DNA from: Luteolibacter flavescens
Lineage (GTDB): Bacteria; Verrucomicrobiota; Verrucomicrobiia; Verrucomicrobiales; Akkermansiaceae
Reading direction: 5' to 3'
DNA length: 64,000 nucleotides
NCBI RefSeq assembly: GCF_025950085.1
Contig: NZ_JAPDDS010000005.1
Coordinates: 62,001 to 126,000 of the forward strand
Part shown: positions 26,204 through 34,817 of the stretch, piece by piece
How positions within the stretch are numbered: position 1 is the first letter of the stretch
How the letters are laid out: each line of letters begins with the position of its first letter
The notes under the pieces: model-generated
Databases searched by the model: none
What the model was told of the DNA's origin: nothing
What the model saw: only the letters and a program-made list of their open reading frames with translations
Program-made: the position numbers and the translations under genes

Positions 26204-29200
26204 TCAAATCTCCGCGGGGTTTAGCCAGCGGAAGCTCACCACCTCGAAGCGGCGGCCAAAGGTTTTGTTGAGATCGGACTTCGGTGGCGTGACGAGGTCG
26301 GCGGCATCCGTGGAATCGACGTAGTCGCGGGTGCGGCGGACGATGGCCTCGCACACCGCGCGGCTGACCACGTTGCCCTTTTCATCGCGGGCATCGCCAT
26401 GGGCGCGGATCACGAAGGTATCGTCACGGGCGGACAGGATGGGAGCGATGGGGCGGAGGATGTCCGCCTGGCGCGTCCAGCCTGGCAGGCCGTAGGCGCT
26501 CCAGCCCTCGGCTGCAGCGGGGAAGCGGTAGGCGGCGTCATTCAGGCGCGGCAGTTTGGAGGCGCTGGCCTTCTCTCCCTGGATCGACATGAGGGCCTCC
26601 ATTTCGGCGAAGGGATTCGCGCTGCCCTTCGATGCCTCATTCATCGCCGCCTGCACGGCACCGGCGAGGGCGAGGTCCCCGGAGGAAAGCTGGCGGTTCA
26701 CGAATTCAGCGAGCGAGAGGAAGGGGCCGCGTGCGCGCACCTGCTTCACGATCTCTTCGGCGAGCTGGTCGATGAATTCCTCATCGAGCACGCGGTAGCC
26801 GGCGAATTCCGTCGCTTCCGGGAAGATGCCCGCGCCGCCCGACTTGCCGGCTTCCACGTCACCAGCGATGGAGAAGCGGCTGACGGCATAGTTGGTCTCG
26901 CCCGAGAGATCCACATTCCAAGTGCTTCCGCTGTCTCGGATGAAGGGGACGCGCTGGTTCCGCGCGTGGCCGAGCAGCGCGCGCCAAGCGACCACGGAGG
27001 TGGAGTTCACGTTGAACATTCCTTCGACATCGAAGCGCGAGGCGATGTTGCGGTAGGCGTCGTTCCTCCTCACGTACTGGTCGTAGAGGGTATTGGCATT
27101 CCCCTCCGCTGCCGCTGCGAATGCCTTGTCCTCGGTGATCGCGTGGTAGGCCCGGTTCGCGAGGGGCGAGGTGCCGGAGACGAAGCTGGTGTAGGTCGTC
27201 TGGAGGTTCTTCCCGGCGTTGCCGTAGGTATTCGGATCAGGCGCGATCGAGGAGAAGAACCAGTCGTCGAAGAGCACGTGGTTCGCGCAGTAGCTGTCGT
27301 CGTGCTGGAGGTTGGTCGCCAGGTTCGTGTAGGTCGTGTTCACTACCGCATTCGCGGGAAGCAGCGGGCTCGCGTCGCTGTTGCCGATCAGGTTGAAGGC
27401 GAAGGGCGGGATGGGATTCTCGTAGCGCAGGTCCCAGTTCTGCAACTCGGCGAGGGACGCCAGCGGACGCACGGGGATCTCCGCGATCACGCAGCGCGAG
27501 AGGCCGTCGGCACTGCTGAAGCCGGTGACGATGTAGCCCTTCGTGTCGTTCGAGTTGGGGAACATGCTGTCGTTTGCGGACAGCGAGGTGAAGCTGTAGT
27601 CGAAGGGCGAGTTCACCGGGTGATTGGTGCCGCTGTAGTCGATGCCGATGGTCGATTCCGCGATGTCCTTCGAGCCCATCGCCGTGTAGTTCACGAGCGG
27701 GCTGGACTGCACGAAGCCCTTCGCTGGCAGGTGAGTGTTGCTGGCCATGCGTGCTCCGAAGACCGTGGCCATGAAGGGCACCGGATTCGTGGAGGAAGCC
27801 GCGAGGGTGGCACTGGCGAGCTGGGTGAGCGGCTTGTACACCTCGTTGGCGATCGTCGGGGTGTAGGTCATCCGGTAAACGAGATGCCGCTCGTTGTTGA
27901 TGTTCATGTCCAGATAGATGCCGACACCGGTCTGGCCTCCATCATCGTAGGTCGTGTCGAATTTCGCGTCAGCCTTGATGGTGGAGCTTCCGGGGGCGGT
28001 GAAGGTCTGGCCCGCGGAGTTCTTCACGTCGAAGAAATGACCGCCCTTGTGACGGAAGCCCGGCTGGAGTTCCACTTCCTGATCGGAAGCCACGATGCCG
28101 GCGGTGGTGCTGGGGCTGAAAACCCGGGCTTCACCCGGCTTCAGCGTGAACTGTGTCGTGATCCTGTAACGCAGCGCGCTGGATGCGGAGAGGGATGGCG
28201 TGTTGGTCAGGTTGCCGGAAGTGAGGGAATTGTAGACGGTATTCGTGGCACTTCCCACGGTGTATCGCAGGGCGACAGGCAGTGGCTTGGCGACCGAGAA
28301 GTGGAGGGCGCTGGTCGGCGAGGAAAGCTCGACACTGTAGGGATTCCACATGGTCACCACGGGAGTGAGCAGCATGCGTGGATTATAGAGAGTTTCACCC
28401 GAGCCTCCCGCTCCTGCAGTGGTGGCGTAGTGGGAAAAGACCCACTGGACACGAGCGACCAAAGGCAGGCGCCGGACGCGGTGGAGGAAGTTGTATGCAT
28501 TGCCCGTGGCATCCACGGAGATCGAGTTGCTGGCGATGCGATTGCGACCGGTGGAGCTGGAGGTGATCGTCTTGTAAAGGGTCGCGTAGTCGCGGAGGTT
28601 TTCCCAACTGCTGACCGGACCGTGGCGGTACATTGGTGGGTCGGAGGGACCACCGCGGTAGGAGGCCCATGGGTAGAGCATGGAGCGCTCGGCCGTCGGG
28701 TTGCTCGTGGCCTTGGCGGCGGTGCCGTCCCGTTCCGGCGTGAGGCGGAAGAAGGGAAGATTGGAAGAGGGCAGGGAGGCCCAGTTCTCCGTCACCAGCG
28801 AGAGGTCCTTGCGCCAGCCGCCGGTGGCAGTGTTAGTGAGGAGGCCGGTCGAGGTGGTGGAGAGATCGTGGAAGAATTCCTGCGAGGCATTCAGGTCGCC
28901 CTTGTCCGCGACCAGGTCGCTGAGCATCAGGCTGACGGTGCGGTCGCTGAGGGTGGGGTCATTGATCAGTTCCTCCATGCGCAGCGGCTTGGGGTCGGCC
29001 ACGGCGTGTGACTTCGCGACCACCGCCCAGCGGGGTGCGGTGTCTTCTTCGGGCTTGTGGGGCTTGGGCAGGCGGGCCTTCTGGTTCTCGCCGCCGATCC
29101 ACCAGGCGAAGCCACCGTTGTCCTTGCCAGCGGTCACGCTCTGCGCGTCCAGGTGCACCTGCAGCTTCTCGCGGCCGGTGCCGGTGCCCACGGTGCGCTC

Positions 29201-29668
29201 GCCGAGGAGTGCCACGCTGCCCATGCGCTGCTTCGTGTCGGGCATGGTCTTCATGTCCGGGCCGGAGGTCATCCAGCCGAGGAAGCGTGCTTCCTTCTTC
29301 GAGGCGTAGTTGCCGGGGGAGATCGGGCGTCCCTTCGAGTCGTGATTGGTTCCTTCCCAGCTCTTCCACACGCCGAGCACGGGTGGATTGTTCTCGTTGA
29401 GGATGTCGGCGCGCGCGGTCACGCGGGTGTCCGCGCCTGCCTGCTTCTGCAGTTGTCCGATGGCGAGGCTAAGGGCCATGCGGGCATTCGCGCGGGCCTG
29501 TGCAGCGTATTCGTCGCGGCTGCCTCCGCGCAGCGAGATGGTGGACAGGCCGATCAAGCCGGTGACCAGCACCATGATCAGCACCATCAGTGACAGCGAG
29601 ATGATCAGGGCAAAGCCTCGTGGCTGCCGCTGGCGGATGGGAAAGTGATTACGGGAAGAAGTTGTCAT
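26204..29668 (-). CDS. Verru_Chthon cassette protein A-like pseudopilin protein
   Basis: 1154 residues from the ATG at 29668. The N-terminus is basic, then RGFALIISLSLMVLIMVLVTGLIGLS (residues ~16-41), a type IV prepilin-like membrane helix but without the canonical G^FTLIE glutamate; RGFALII is the form seen in Verru_Chthon cassette protein A. A long extracytoplasmic region follows, with conserved-looking NARMALSLAIGQLQKQAG after the helix, a WWIGGENQKARL motif and many Asn/Ser/Thr-rich beta stretches. Family members usually come with cassette proteins B, C and D; none is present here. An open frame extends upstream through the AraC gene but has no start supported by content. It heads the five-gene minus-strand cluster down to 17922. 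Confidence 0.85.
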   Translation of the reverse strand: MTTSSRNHFPIRQRQPRGFALIISLSLMVLIMVLVTGLIGLSTISLRGGSRDEYAAQARANARMALSLAIGQLQKQAGADTRVTARADILNENNPPVLGVWKSWEGTNHDSKGRPISPGNYASKKEARFLGWMTSGPDMKTMPDTKQRMGSVALLGERTVGTGTGREKLQVHLDAQSVTAGKDNGGFAWWIGGENQKARLPKPHKPEEDTAPRWAVVAKSHAVADPKPLRMEELINDPTLSDRTVSLMLSDLVADKGDLNASQEFFHDLSTTSTGLLTNTATGGWRKDLSLVTENWASLPSSNLPFFRLTPERDGTAAKATSNPTAERSMLYPWASYRGGPSDPPMYRHGPVSSWENLRDYATLYKTITSSSTGRNRIASNSISVDATGNAYNFLHRVRRLPLVARVQWVFSHYATTAGAGGSGETLYNPRMLLTPVVTMWNPYSVELSSPTSALHFSVAKPLPVALRYTVGSATNTVYNSLTSGNLTNTPSLSASSALRYRITTQFTLKPGEARVFSPSTTAGIVASDQEVELQPGFRHKGGHFFDVKNSAGQTFTAPGSSTIKADAKFDTTYDDGGQTGVGIYLDMNINNERHLVYRMTYTPTIANEVYKPLTQLASATLAASSTNPVPFMATVFGARMASNTHLPAKGFVQSSPLVNYTAMGSKDIAESTIGIDYSGTNHPVNSPFDYSFTSLSANDSMFPNSNDTKGYIVTGFSSADGLSRCVIAEIPVRPLASLAELQNWDLRYENPIPPFAFNLIGNSDASPLLPANAVVNTTYTNLATNLQHDDSYCANHVLFDDWFFSSIAPDPNTYGNAGKNLQTTYTSFVSGTSPLANRAYHAITEDKAFAAAAEGNANTLYDQYVRRNDAYRNIASRFDVEGMFNVNSTSVVAWRALLGHARNQRVPFIRDSGSTWNVDLSGETNYAVSRFSIAGDVEAGKSGGAGIFPEATEFAGYRVLDEEFIDQLAEEIVKQVRARGPFLSLAEFVNRQLSSGDLALAGAVQAAMNEASKGSANPFAEMEALMSIQGEKASASKLPRLNDAAYRFPAAAEGWSAYGLPGWTRQADILRPIAPILSARDDTFVIRAHGDARDEKGNVVSRAVCEAIVRRTRDYVDSTDAADLVTPPKSDLNKTFGRRFEVVSFRWLNPAEI

Positions 29669-29733
29669 GGGGTTCTTTTGCTTCACGACCAGGGAGCCGT
29701 GTTTGGGTTTCAGGCCGAGGGAGCCCGGGGGTA

Positions 29734-30225
29734 TCAGGCCGCTCCGCTGCGGCGTCCGTGGAAGGACTCCTTCCACTGTCCGGGTGTCTGGCCGAAGTGC
29801 TCGCGGAAGAGCCGGCACAGGTTCTTGGCATTGCCGAGGCCGGTCTCGATGGCCACGGGCTCCAGCTTCACATTGTCCTCGCGCAGCATCGTCGCGGCGG
29901 CTTCCACCCGCCGGGCGATGAGGTCCTGGCCGATCGTATTCCCGGTGGCGGAGCGGTACAGCCGGTGCAGGGAGCGCACGGACATGCCGCACTCGCGTGC
30001 CAGCGAGGTGACGGTCAGCGGACGCGAATACTCGTCACGGATGGTGCGGATCGCCTTGCGGATGCCAGGGTTGTTGCACTCCGGCATCGCAGCCATCCCG
30101 GCACGGGAGGATCCCTCCTTCGTCCGGGAGTCATTCCAATCGAACTCTCCGCCGACAGGGGTGGCGGGAGCTACGATCGTGTCCGCGCCTCCGGCGGACT
30201 CATCATGGCATGCTTCGAGTTTCAT
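29734..30225 (-). CDS. AraC-family transcriptional regulator (DNA-binding domain only)
   Basis: 163 residues. The C-terminal ~105 residues form the double helix-turn-helix of AraC/XylS regulators (PLTVTSLARECGMSVRSLHRL for helix-turn-helix 1, then VAIETGLGNAKNLCRLFREHFGQTPGQW). The ~50-residue N-terminal part has no ligand-binding cupin and is probably disordered. It starts at the ATG at 30225 with no good ribosome site. The gene lies 65 bp upstream of the pseudopilin-like gene and on the same strand, and is a good candidate regulator of that operon. Three imperfect 11-bp repeats sit about 65-95 bp upstream (30289-30319), which could be its own operator. Confidence 0.9.
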   Translation of the reverse strand: MKLEACHDESAGGADTIVAPATPVGGEFDWNDSRTKEGSSRAGMAAMPECNNPGIRKAIRTIRDEYSRPLTVTSLARECGMSVRSLHRLYRSATGNTIGQDLIARRVEAAATMLREDNVKLEPVAIETGLGNAKNLCRLFREHFGQTPGQWKESFHGRRSGAA

Positions 30226-30288
30226 GGGGTTTTAGCCCGCCGGATTTCTCCAGTGGACTGTGATCCCCTACCCGAATGCTTATGCTTT

Positions 30289-30319
30289 GGATACCTAGGT
30301 GAATACCTAGTGAATACGT
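30289..30319. repeat. Three imperfect 11-bp direct repeats upstream of the AraC-type gene
   Basis: Units GGATACCTAGGT (30289-30300), GAATACCTAGT (30301-30311) and the partial GAATACG (30312-30318) follow head to tail in an AT-rich 158-bp gap (30226-30383). An inverted repeat, ATCGCT/AGCGAT (30322-30327 and 30335-30340), lies beside them. The helical spacing of about 11 bp suits a tandem operator. The regulatory role is inferred. Confidence 0.4.
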
Positions 30320-30383
30320 AAATCGCTATTTATGAGCGATATGCGTTTTTTAAAAAAGTGAAAGAACGTTGAAAGGGCTAGCG

Positions 30384-31046
30384 TTAATTTCCCTCCGCCT
30401 CGCGCTTCATGTATTTCAGGACGGCTTCCGTCCGGGTCCTTACGTGGAGCTTCCGGTAGATATTACCAAGGTGGAAGCTCACCGTTTCCATGCGCACTCC
30501 CAACTCGTGGGCGATCTCCTTGTAGAGATATCCCTTCGCCAGCAGGTCGAGCGTTTCCTTCTCCCGCTGGGTCAGGTGGTAGTCTTCCACCGGTTCGGCG
30601 ACGGGCAGTTGCACGGGCAGTTGGAAATGCTGCACCACCTTGCGGGCGATGCCGCTGGACATCGGCGAGCCGCCGGCCACGACGTCATCCAGCGACTCCA
30701 GCAGCCGCTCGTCGATGTCGCGCTTCAGCACGTACCCGGACGCACCCGCGGCGAGGGCTTCGAAGACGCGGTCGGCATCCTCGAAGACGGTCACCATGAG
30801 GAACTGGGTATTCGGGCACAGCGGCTTCACCTTCCGCAGGAGCTGGATGCCGGAGAGGCCGGGGAGCTGGATGTCCACGACGCAGGCTTCCGGTGCATCC
30901 TTCTGCAGGCCTTCCAGTGCCGTCTCGGCGCGGCCATAGCAGCCGGTGACGGTCCACTTGTCGGAGGCGGACAGTGTTTCTCGGAAGGACTCCCGCAGCA
31001 GCGAGTCATCCTCGACGATGGCAATGGTGCGCTTGGCCGAAGTCAT
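30384..31046 (-). CDS. NarL/LuxR-family response regulator
   Basis: 220 residues from the ATG at 31046. Receiver domain ~1-125 with the acidic pocket E12-D13-D14, phosphoacceptor D58 (VVDIQLPG), the conserved Thr in MVTVFED and Lys in YVLKRD. The C-terminal LuxR/NarL helix-turn-helix is at ~155-215 (LTQREKETLDLLAKGYLYKEIAHELGV, then GNIYRKLHVRTRTEAV). Its start overlaps the kinase stop by 4 nt (ATGA at 31046-31043), so kinase and regulator are co-translated and form a cognate two-component pair. An upstream in-frame start at 31082 lies inside the kinase gene and adds no domain sequence. Confidence 0.95.
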   Translation of the reverse strand: MTSAKRTIAIVEDDSLLRESFRETLSASDKWTVTGCYGRAETALEGLQKDAPEACVVDIQLPGLSGIQLLRKVKPLCPNTQFLMVTVFEDADRVFEALAAGASGYVLKRDIDERLLESLDDVVAGGSPMSSGIARKVVQHFQLPVQLPVAEPVEDYHLTQREKETLDLLAKGYLYKEIAHELGVRMETVSFHLGNIYRKLHVRTRTEAVLKYMKREAEGN

Positions 31047-33559
31047 GCACCCGGCAATGCCGGAACTTTCGGGATCTGGCAACGGAAGATCGCACGCGTG
31101 CCTTCCCCGGGCGAAGATTCGATCACGCAGGTGCCGCCGAGTTCGGTGAAGCGCGCGGCGAGATTCACCAGGCCATTGCCCTCGCGCGGGATCGCAGTGT
31201 CAAAGCCTTGTCCCTTGTCGGAGATTTCCGCGACCAGGTCGCCGTGGTCGAGATGCAGCGCGAAGGTGGCCTCGCACGCGCCCGCGTGTTTCAGGATATT
31301 GTGCAGCGCTTCCTTCACCCCGAGCGCGAAGTGATGGCGGAAATCCGACCGCAGCGTGAGCGGCGGCAGATCGTCCGCGATGTCGATCCGCAGGCGCACC
31401 GGGCTGTCGCGGAAGATTTCCTGCGCCACGGCGGAAAGGTGCGTGGCCAGGTGGTCCAGCGTGTCGTTCTTCGGATTCACCGCCCACACCAGGCCGTCCA
31501 TCGCGGTGACCAGATCGCGAGCGGCGGACTCCAGGCGCACGACCTGCTGGCGCGCCCGCTCCGGATCGCCATCGATCGCGCGGCGCACGAAGGAGGCCGC
31601 CAGATTCAGCACCGTCACGCGCGTACCGAGGTCATCATGCATGTCGCGGGCGATGCGGGCGCGGTCGCGCTCCACCGCGTGCTGCAGCTTGATCTCCGCC
31701 AGCCGGTGGCGGGCGCGGCGGCGATATGCGGCGAAGAAGAGCAGCGCCGTCCCCATGACGCCGGCCGCCACGGCCAGGGGAGCAAACCAGTCGCGCTCCC
31801 AGATGGGGCGCTTCACGCGCAGGGGAAAGGTCAGGCTGGCCGTCGCGGGCTGTGGCTCCGATCCCATGGCGATGGCCTGGAAGGCATACTCGCCCGGCGG
31901 CACATTCAGATAGCTGGCGCGGAGGGATGCGCCGGGGATCACATTGAAAGCTTCCGTCCAGCTCAGCAGGAAGGTCTCGCCTCCTTTCGCCGGTCTCACG
32001 CCCAGGTCGCGCGTGGAGGTCCACAGCGCGGAGTGCTCCTGCTCGGCATCCAGCAGGCCGAGCGAGACACCGCGCATCTGCATCAGGCGTGCGATGGCGG
32101 GCTCGGTGCCGCGCCTTTCCCAGTAGAGCGGGATGCCGCCGATTTGGTTCATGCGCTCGCCTTCCTGGAAGCCGCCGTCTTCCCACAGGTTGTTCAGCGG
32201 GTCCGCCGAGCGGGCGAGGACGATGTCGTCGATGACCCAGGTGCCCGTGGTATCCGGCGCGCCGGAGGAGAGGGTTACGCGGATCTTCCGCGTCCCCTCG
32301 GGGATGAAGATCGGCTCGGTGCGTGGCACCATGGGGGAGCTCAGCGCATCGATCTGCCAGCCGGCGCTCGATCCCGTATTCGCGAAGACGCGCTGCGTGA
32401 GGACGGTCCCTGCGGCATCCAGCATCTCCCACTCCATGGTCATGCCGCGCGCGGCCGGGTGCCACTCATCGCCCAGGCCCTCCAGCCGGCAGCGCACGGC
32501 CAGCGGGTCCGCGGTCACGCCGGGGAGGAAGCTGAAGTCGAAGTCCAGCCGGTGGAGGCCGGGCCCCAGCACGAGCGGCTGCCCGGGCTTTGGCAGCACC
32601 ACCGGCACCTCGCCCACCTGGATCTGCTGGAGCATCATCCCCAGCGGGGGCACCTGCGGCGGGGTGCGGCGCATGATCTCGTCGAGGCGGTTCTTTTCCT
32701 CCTCGCTCACGAAGCAGAAGTCGTACGGCGCGCGGGCGATGCTGCTGATGCGGACCTCGTCGATGAGACCGGGGAAGAACTCCCGCGGGGCGTGTCCGGT
32801 CTGGCGGTTCCCGGTATTCCCGATCGCGAAGTCGGCGAGCTGGCGGCCGAGGTCGGCGGTCAGGGTGCCGCGGCCGATCATGTTCGCGCCCGTGTGGCCG
32901 GATTCCAGCTTCGTCCAGTAGAGCTTCAGGTTGTTCACCGCACCCTCGCGCCCGTCGTAGGCCACGGCGGCGTGGAACCAGTCCGTGGTATTCGCCGCGT
33001 GCGGGCCGGAGGTCGGCAGGGTGGCGAGGCCACCGCCACGCACGGCACTGCCGCTGATGGGCAGGAAGCAGAGGAAGCCCGGCTTCTCGACGCGGAAGAT
33101 GAAGACGCGGTTCGCCGTCACCTCGTCGTCCATGCTGACGATGTCGAAGGCGAGGCCCTCGGCATCCGCGGGCATCACCTCGAACTTCACCAGCGCCTCG
33201 ATGGTGAAGGCCCCGTCGATCCCCATGATCGGGAAGGGCGGATCGACATTGTCCTTCGGCCCGTAGTCCAGCTCGGGCTTCGCCAGCAGGATGGGACCGT
33301 AGTCCCGGTCACCCCCCGGCTCGGGCTGGAAGGAAATCGCCGCGCCAAAGCCGGGGTAGGGCGGCTGCCCTGCCTTCGCGCCATTCAGCAGGCCGAGCAG
33401 CGGGGTGGGGCTTACGCCGTCGTCCTTGAAGGGCGGGCCCGCCTCGTCGAGGTGCCAGAGGTGGAGGGTATGCTCGTCCGGTTCGTAGGGCTGTATCGCC
33501 ATCGCGGCATTCGCTGCCACCACCGCCGTCGCCACCACCTTGACCAGAAGCTTCCACAT
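31043..33559 (-). CDS. Sensor histidine kinase (HisKA_3) with LamG-like and Y_Y_Y-like sensor
   Basis: 838 residues from the ATG at 33559. Signal/anchor helix at 1-22. A LamG/concanavalin-like domain covers ~27-250 (HTLHLWHLDEAGPPFKDDG). A second sensor region follows with the RLEGLGDEWHPAARG pattern and a Y_Y_Y-like strand (NVPPGEYAFQAIAMG). A transmembrane helix (APLAVAAGVMGTALLFFAAYRR) precedes a NarX/DesK-type HisKA_3 dimerisation domain with phospho-accepting H641 (RARIARDMHDDLG). The ATPase has an N-box (KEALHNILKHAGA) and G-boxes (DKGQGFD, GNGLVNLAARF). Known HisKA_3 kinases phosphorylate NarL-type regulators, here the co-translated downstream protein. A lectin-like periplasmic part suggests a polysaccharide signal; that is inference. 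Confidence 0.93.
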   Translation of the reverse strand: MWKLLVKVVATAVVAANAAMAIQPYEPDEHTLHLWHLDEAGPPFKDDGVSPTPLLGLLNGAKAGQPPYPGFGAAISFQPEPGGDRDYGPILLAKPELDYGPKDNVDPPFPIMGIDGAFTIEALVKFEVMPADAEGLAFDIVSMDDEVTANRVFIFRVEKPGFLCFLPISGSAVRGGGLATLPTSGPHAANTTDWFHAAVAYDGREGAVNNLKLYWTKLESGHTGANMIGRGTLTADLGRQLADFAIGNTGNRQTGHAPREFFPGLIDEVRISSIARAPYDFCFVSEEEKNRLDEIMRRTPPQVPPLGMMLQQIQVGEVPVVLPKPGQPLVLGPGLHRLDFDFSFLPGVTADPLAVRCRLEGLGDEWHPAARGMTMEWEMLDAAGTVLTQRVFANTGSSAGWQIDALSSPMVPRTEPIFIPEGTRKIRVTLSSGAPDTTGTWVIDDIVLARSADPLNNLWEDGGFQEGERMNQIGGIPLYWERRGTEPAIARLMQMRGVSLGLLDAEQEHSALWTSTRDLGVRPAKGGETFLLSWTEAFNVIPGASLRASYLNVPPGEYAFQAIAMGSEPQPATASLTFPLRVKRPIWERDWFAPLAVAAGVMGTALLFFAAYRRRARHRLAEIKLQHAVERDRARIARDMHDDLGTRVTVLNLAASFVRRAIDGDPERARQQVVRLESAARDLVTAMDGLVWAVNPKNDTLDHLATHLSAVAQEIFRDSPVRLRIDIADDLPPLTLRSDFRHHFALGVKEALHNILKHAGACEATFALHLDHGDLVAEISDKGQGFDTAIPREGNGLVNLAARFTELGGTCVIESSPGEGTRAIFRCQIPKVPALPGA

Positions 33560-33637
33560 CCGCCCCAACTGAAACACCTGCCGTCCGCGTGGCAAGCTGC
33601 GAACATTGGGAGCCCCGGCGCCCAGCATGATCCCTTG

Positions 33638-33667
33638 TTGACGGCGCACGTCGGGAGGGGATGGTAT
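33638..33667 (+). promoter_or_regulatory. Candidate sigma-70 promoter giving a near-leaderless mRNA
   Basis: TTGACG (33638-33643), 18-bp spacer, TGGTAT (33662-33667), then the ATG of the next gene at 33674, seven bases after the -10 box. A purine run GGGAGGGG (33653-33660) lies inside the spacer and would not be transcribed from this promoter. Confidence 0.4.
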
Positions 33668-33673
33668 GACGCC

Positions 33674-34270
33674 ATGAGTTCAATGGCATCCACACCCATC
33701 ACCCGGGCCGGGGTGATGCTGGGCATCTCGTTCCTCTGTGCGACGGGCCAGGTCGCATCGGCAGAGGGAGAGCTGGCCCTGCCGGATGTCCGGGCCGAGT
33801 CGATGTTCGACCTGCCCGGGAGTCTGGACAAATCGAAGGCACCCGCTTTGTCGATCACCGGCAACCTGACGCTCGGCGACATGGGCTACTGGATGGGGCA
33901 GCTTCATCTGAAGAAGGAAGGCGCGACCGCTCCCGGCATCGCTGTGGAATACACCTACACGGCCTCCGGCACCCTCACGGATTTCTTCGCCACCTACCGC
34001 GAGGGGAATTACTTCTACAAGTGGATGGTGATCGGGAAGGACGGCAAGTATCTCGCCCAGCGGAAGAAGTGGAATGTGAAGGGCATCGACAAAGTGGACC
34101 GCGACGGCAGCGGGATGCTGGTGAAAGTCGAAAGCCTGGCCCTCGGGCTGGAAGAGCGGAAGAAGGACGCGACCCCGGTGGAGCAGGAGCTTTACAAGCT
34201 GCTCGATGCCATCCGCGCCGATCACGCGGCGAAGAACCCACCTAAGAAGGACGACGGGAAGAAGGACTGA
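33674..34270 (+). CDS. Small secreted protein of unknown function
   Basis: 198 residues from the ATG at 33674. Signal peptide ~1-30 (VMLGISFLCATGQVASA). The mature part is beta-rich with a repeated aromatic pattern (MGYWMGQLHLKKEG, VEYTYTASGTLTDFFATY, NYFYKWMVIGKDGKYLAQRKKW) and a highly charged Lys/Asp tail (KNPPKKDDGKKD). No family recognised. It diverges from the sensor kinase gene with 114 bp between the starts. A much longer open frame continues upstream on this strand but only mirrors the kinase gene. Confidence 0.7.
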   Translation: MSSMASTPITRAGVMLGISFLCATGQVASAEGELALPDVRAESMFDLPGSLDKSKAPALSITGNLTLGDMGYWMGQLHLKKEGATAPGIAVEYTYTASGTLTDFFATYREGNYFYKWMVIGKDGKYLAQRKKWNVKGIDKVDRDGSGMLVKVESLALGLEERKKDATPVEQELYKLLDAIRADHAAKNPPKKDDGKKD

Positions 34271-34326
34271 CGCGGCTTCGCTGGATGGGCATTCGACGGG
34301 GGCGGAAAGCCTGTCATGGTGGAGGC

Positions 34327-34803
34327 ATGTCCCACGCCGATCCCCGCTTCATGCGCCGCGCCATCGAGCTCGCCCGCACGGGCATGAATGCAGGCGCGGG
34401 CGGTCCCTTCGGCGCGGTGGTGGTGAGGGACGGCGAGATCGTCGGCGAGGGATACAACCGGGTGGTCGCCACGAATGACCCCACGGCCCACGGTGAAGTC
34501 GTCGCCATCCGCGACGCGTGCGCGCGTCTCGGCACCTTCAGCCTCGCGGGATGCGAGATCCACACGACCGGCGAGCCCTGCCCGATGTGCCTCGGCGCGA
34601 TCCACTGGGCGCGCATCGGCCGCATCTACTATGGATTCAGTATTTCGGACGCCGCGGCCATCGGCTTCGACGACCGGGAATTCTACCGGCAGTTCTCCCT
34701 CCCGCTGCACGAGCGCGAGGTGCCGGTCCACGAGTCACCCGGCCAAGAGGCGAAGGAGCTGCTGGCGGAGTACCTCGCCCTGCCGGCCCGGCGGGCTTAC
34801 TAG
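34327..34803 (+). CDS. Nucleoside deaminase (guanine/cytidine deaminase superfamily)
   Basis: 158 residues. Zinc-binding deaminase motifs are plain: HGE with H55 and catalytic E57 (TAHGEVVAIRDAC), and PCPMC with C85 and C88 (GEPCPMCLGAIHWARI). The pattern with AGGPFGAVVVRDGEIVGEGYN at the N-terminus and the FDDREFYRQF tail fits the guanine-deaminase-like branch (purine salvage: guanine to xanthine, cytosolic) rather than TadA. The ATG at 34327 is preceded by a GGAGG sequence (34321-34325) too close for ideal spacing. Monocistronic: it follows the small secreted protein gene after 56 bp. Confidence 0.9.
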   Translation: MSHADPRFMRRAIELARTGMNAGAGGPFGAVVVRDGEIVGEGYNRVVATNDPTAHGEVVAIRDACARLGTFSLAGCEIHTTGEPCPMCLGAIHWARIGRIYYGFSISDAAAIGFDDREFYRQFSLPLHEREVPVHESPGQEAKELLAEYLALPARRAY

Positions 34804-34817
34804 CCCGTCCCGACTTC

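Noticed and set aside
26399-29011. 870-codon open frame opposite the Verru_Chthon-like gene
   Set aside because: Antisense shadow; no recognisable domain and no plausible start signal.
29669-29992. N-terminal extension of the Verru_Chthon-like protein
   Set aside because: The extension only re-reads the AraC gene in another frame; the prepilin-like N-terminus requires a start at 29668.
30974-33673. Very long open frame on the plus strand running into the small secreted protein gene
   Set aside because: It is the mirror of the histidine kinase gene; GC-rich coding leaves few stops on the other strand, and its translation is Arg/His-rich without any domain. The real start is at 33674.
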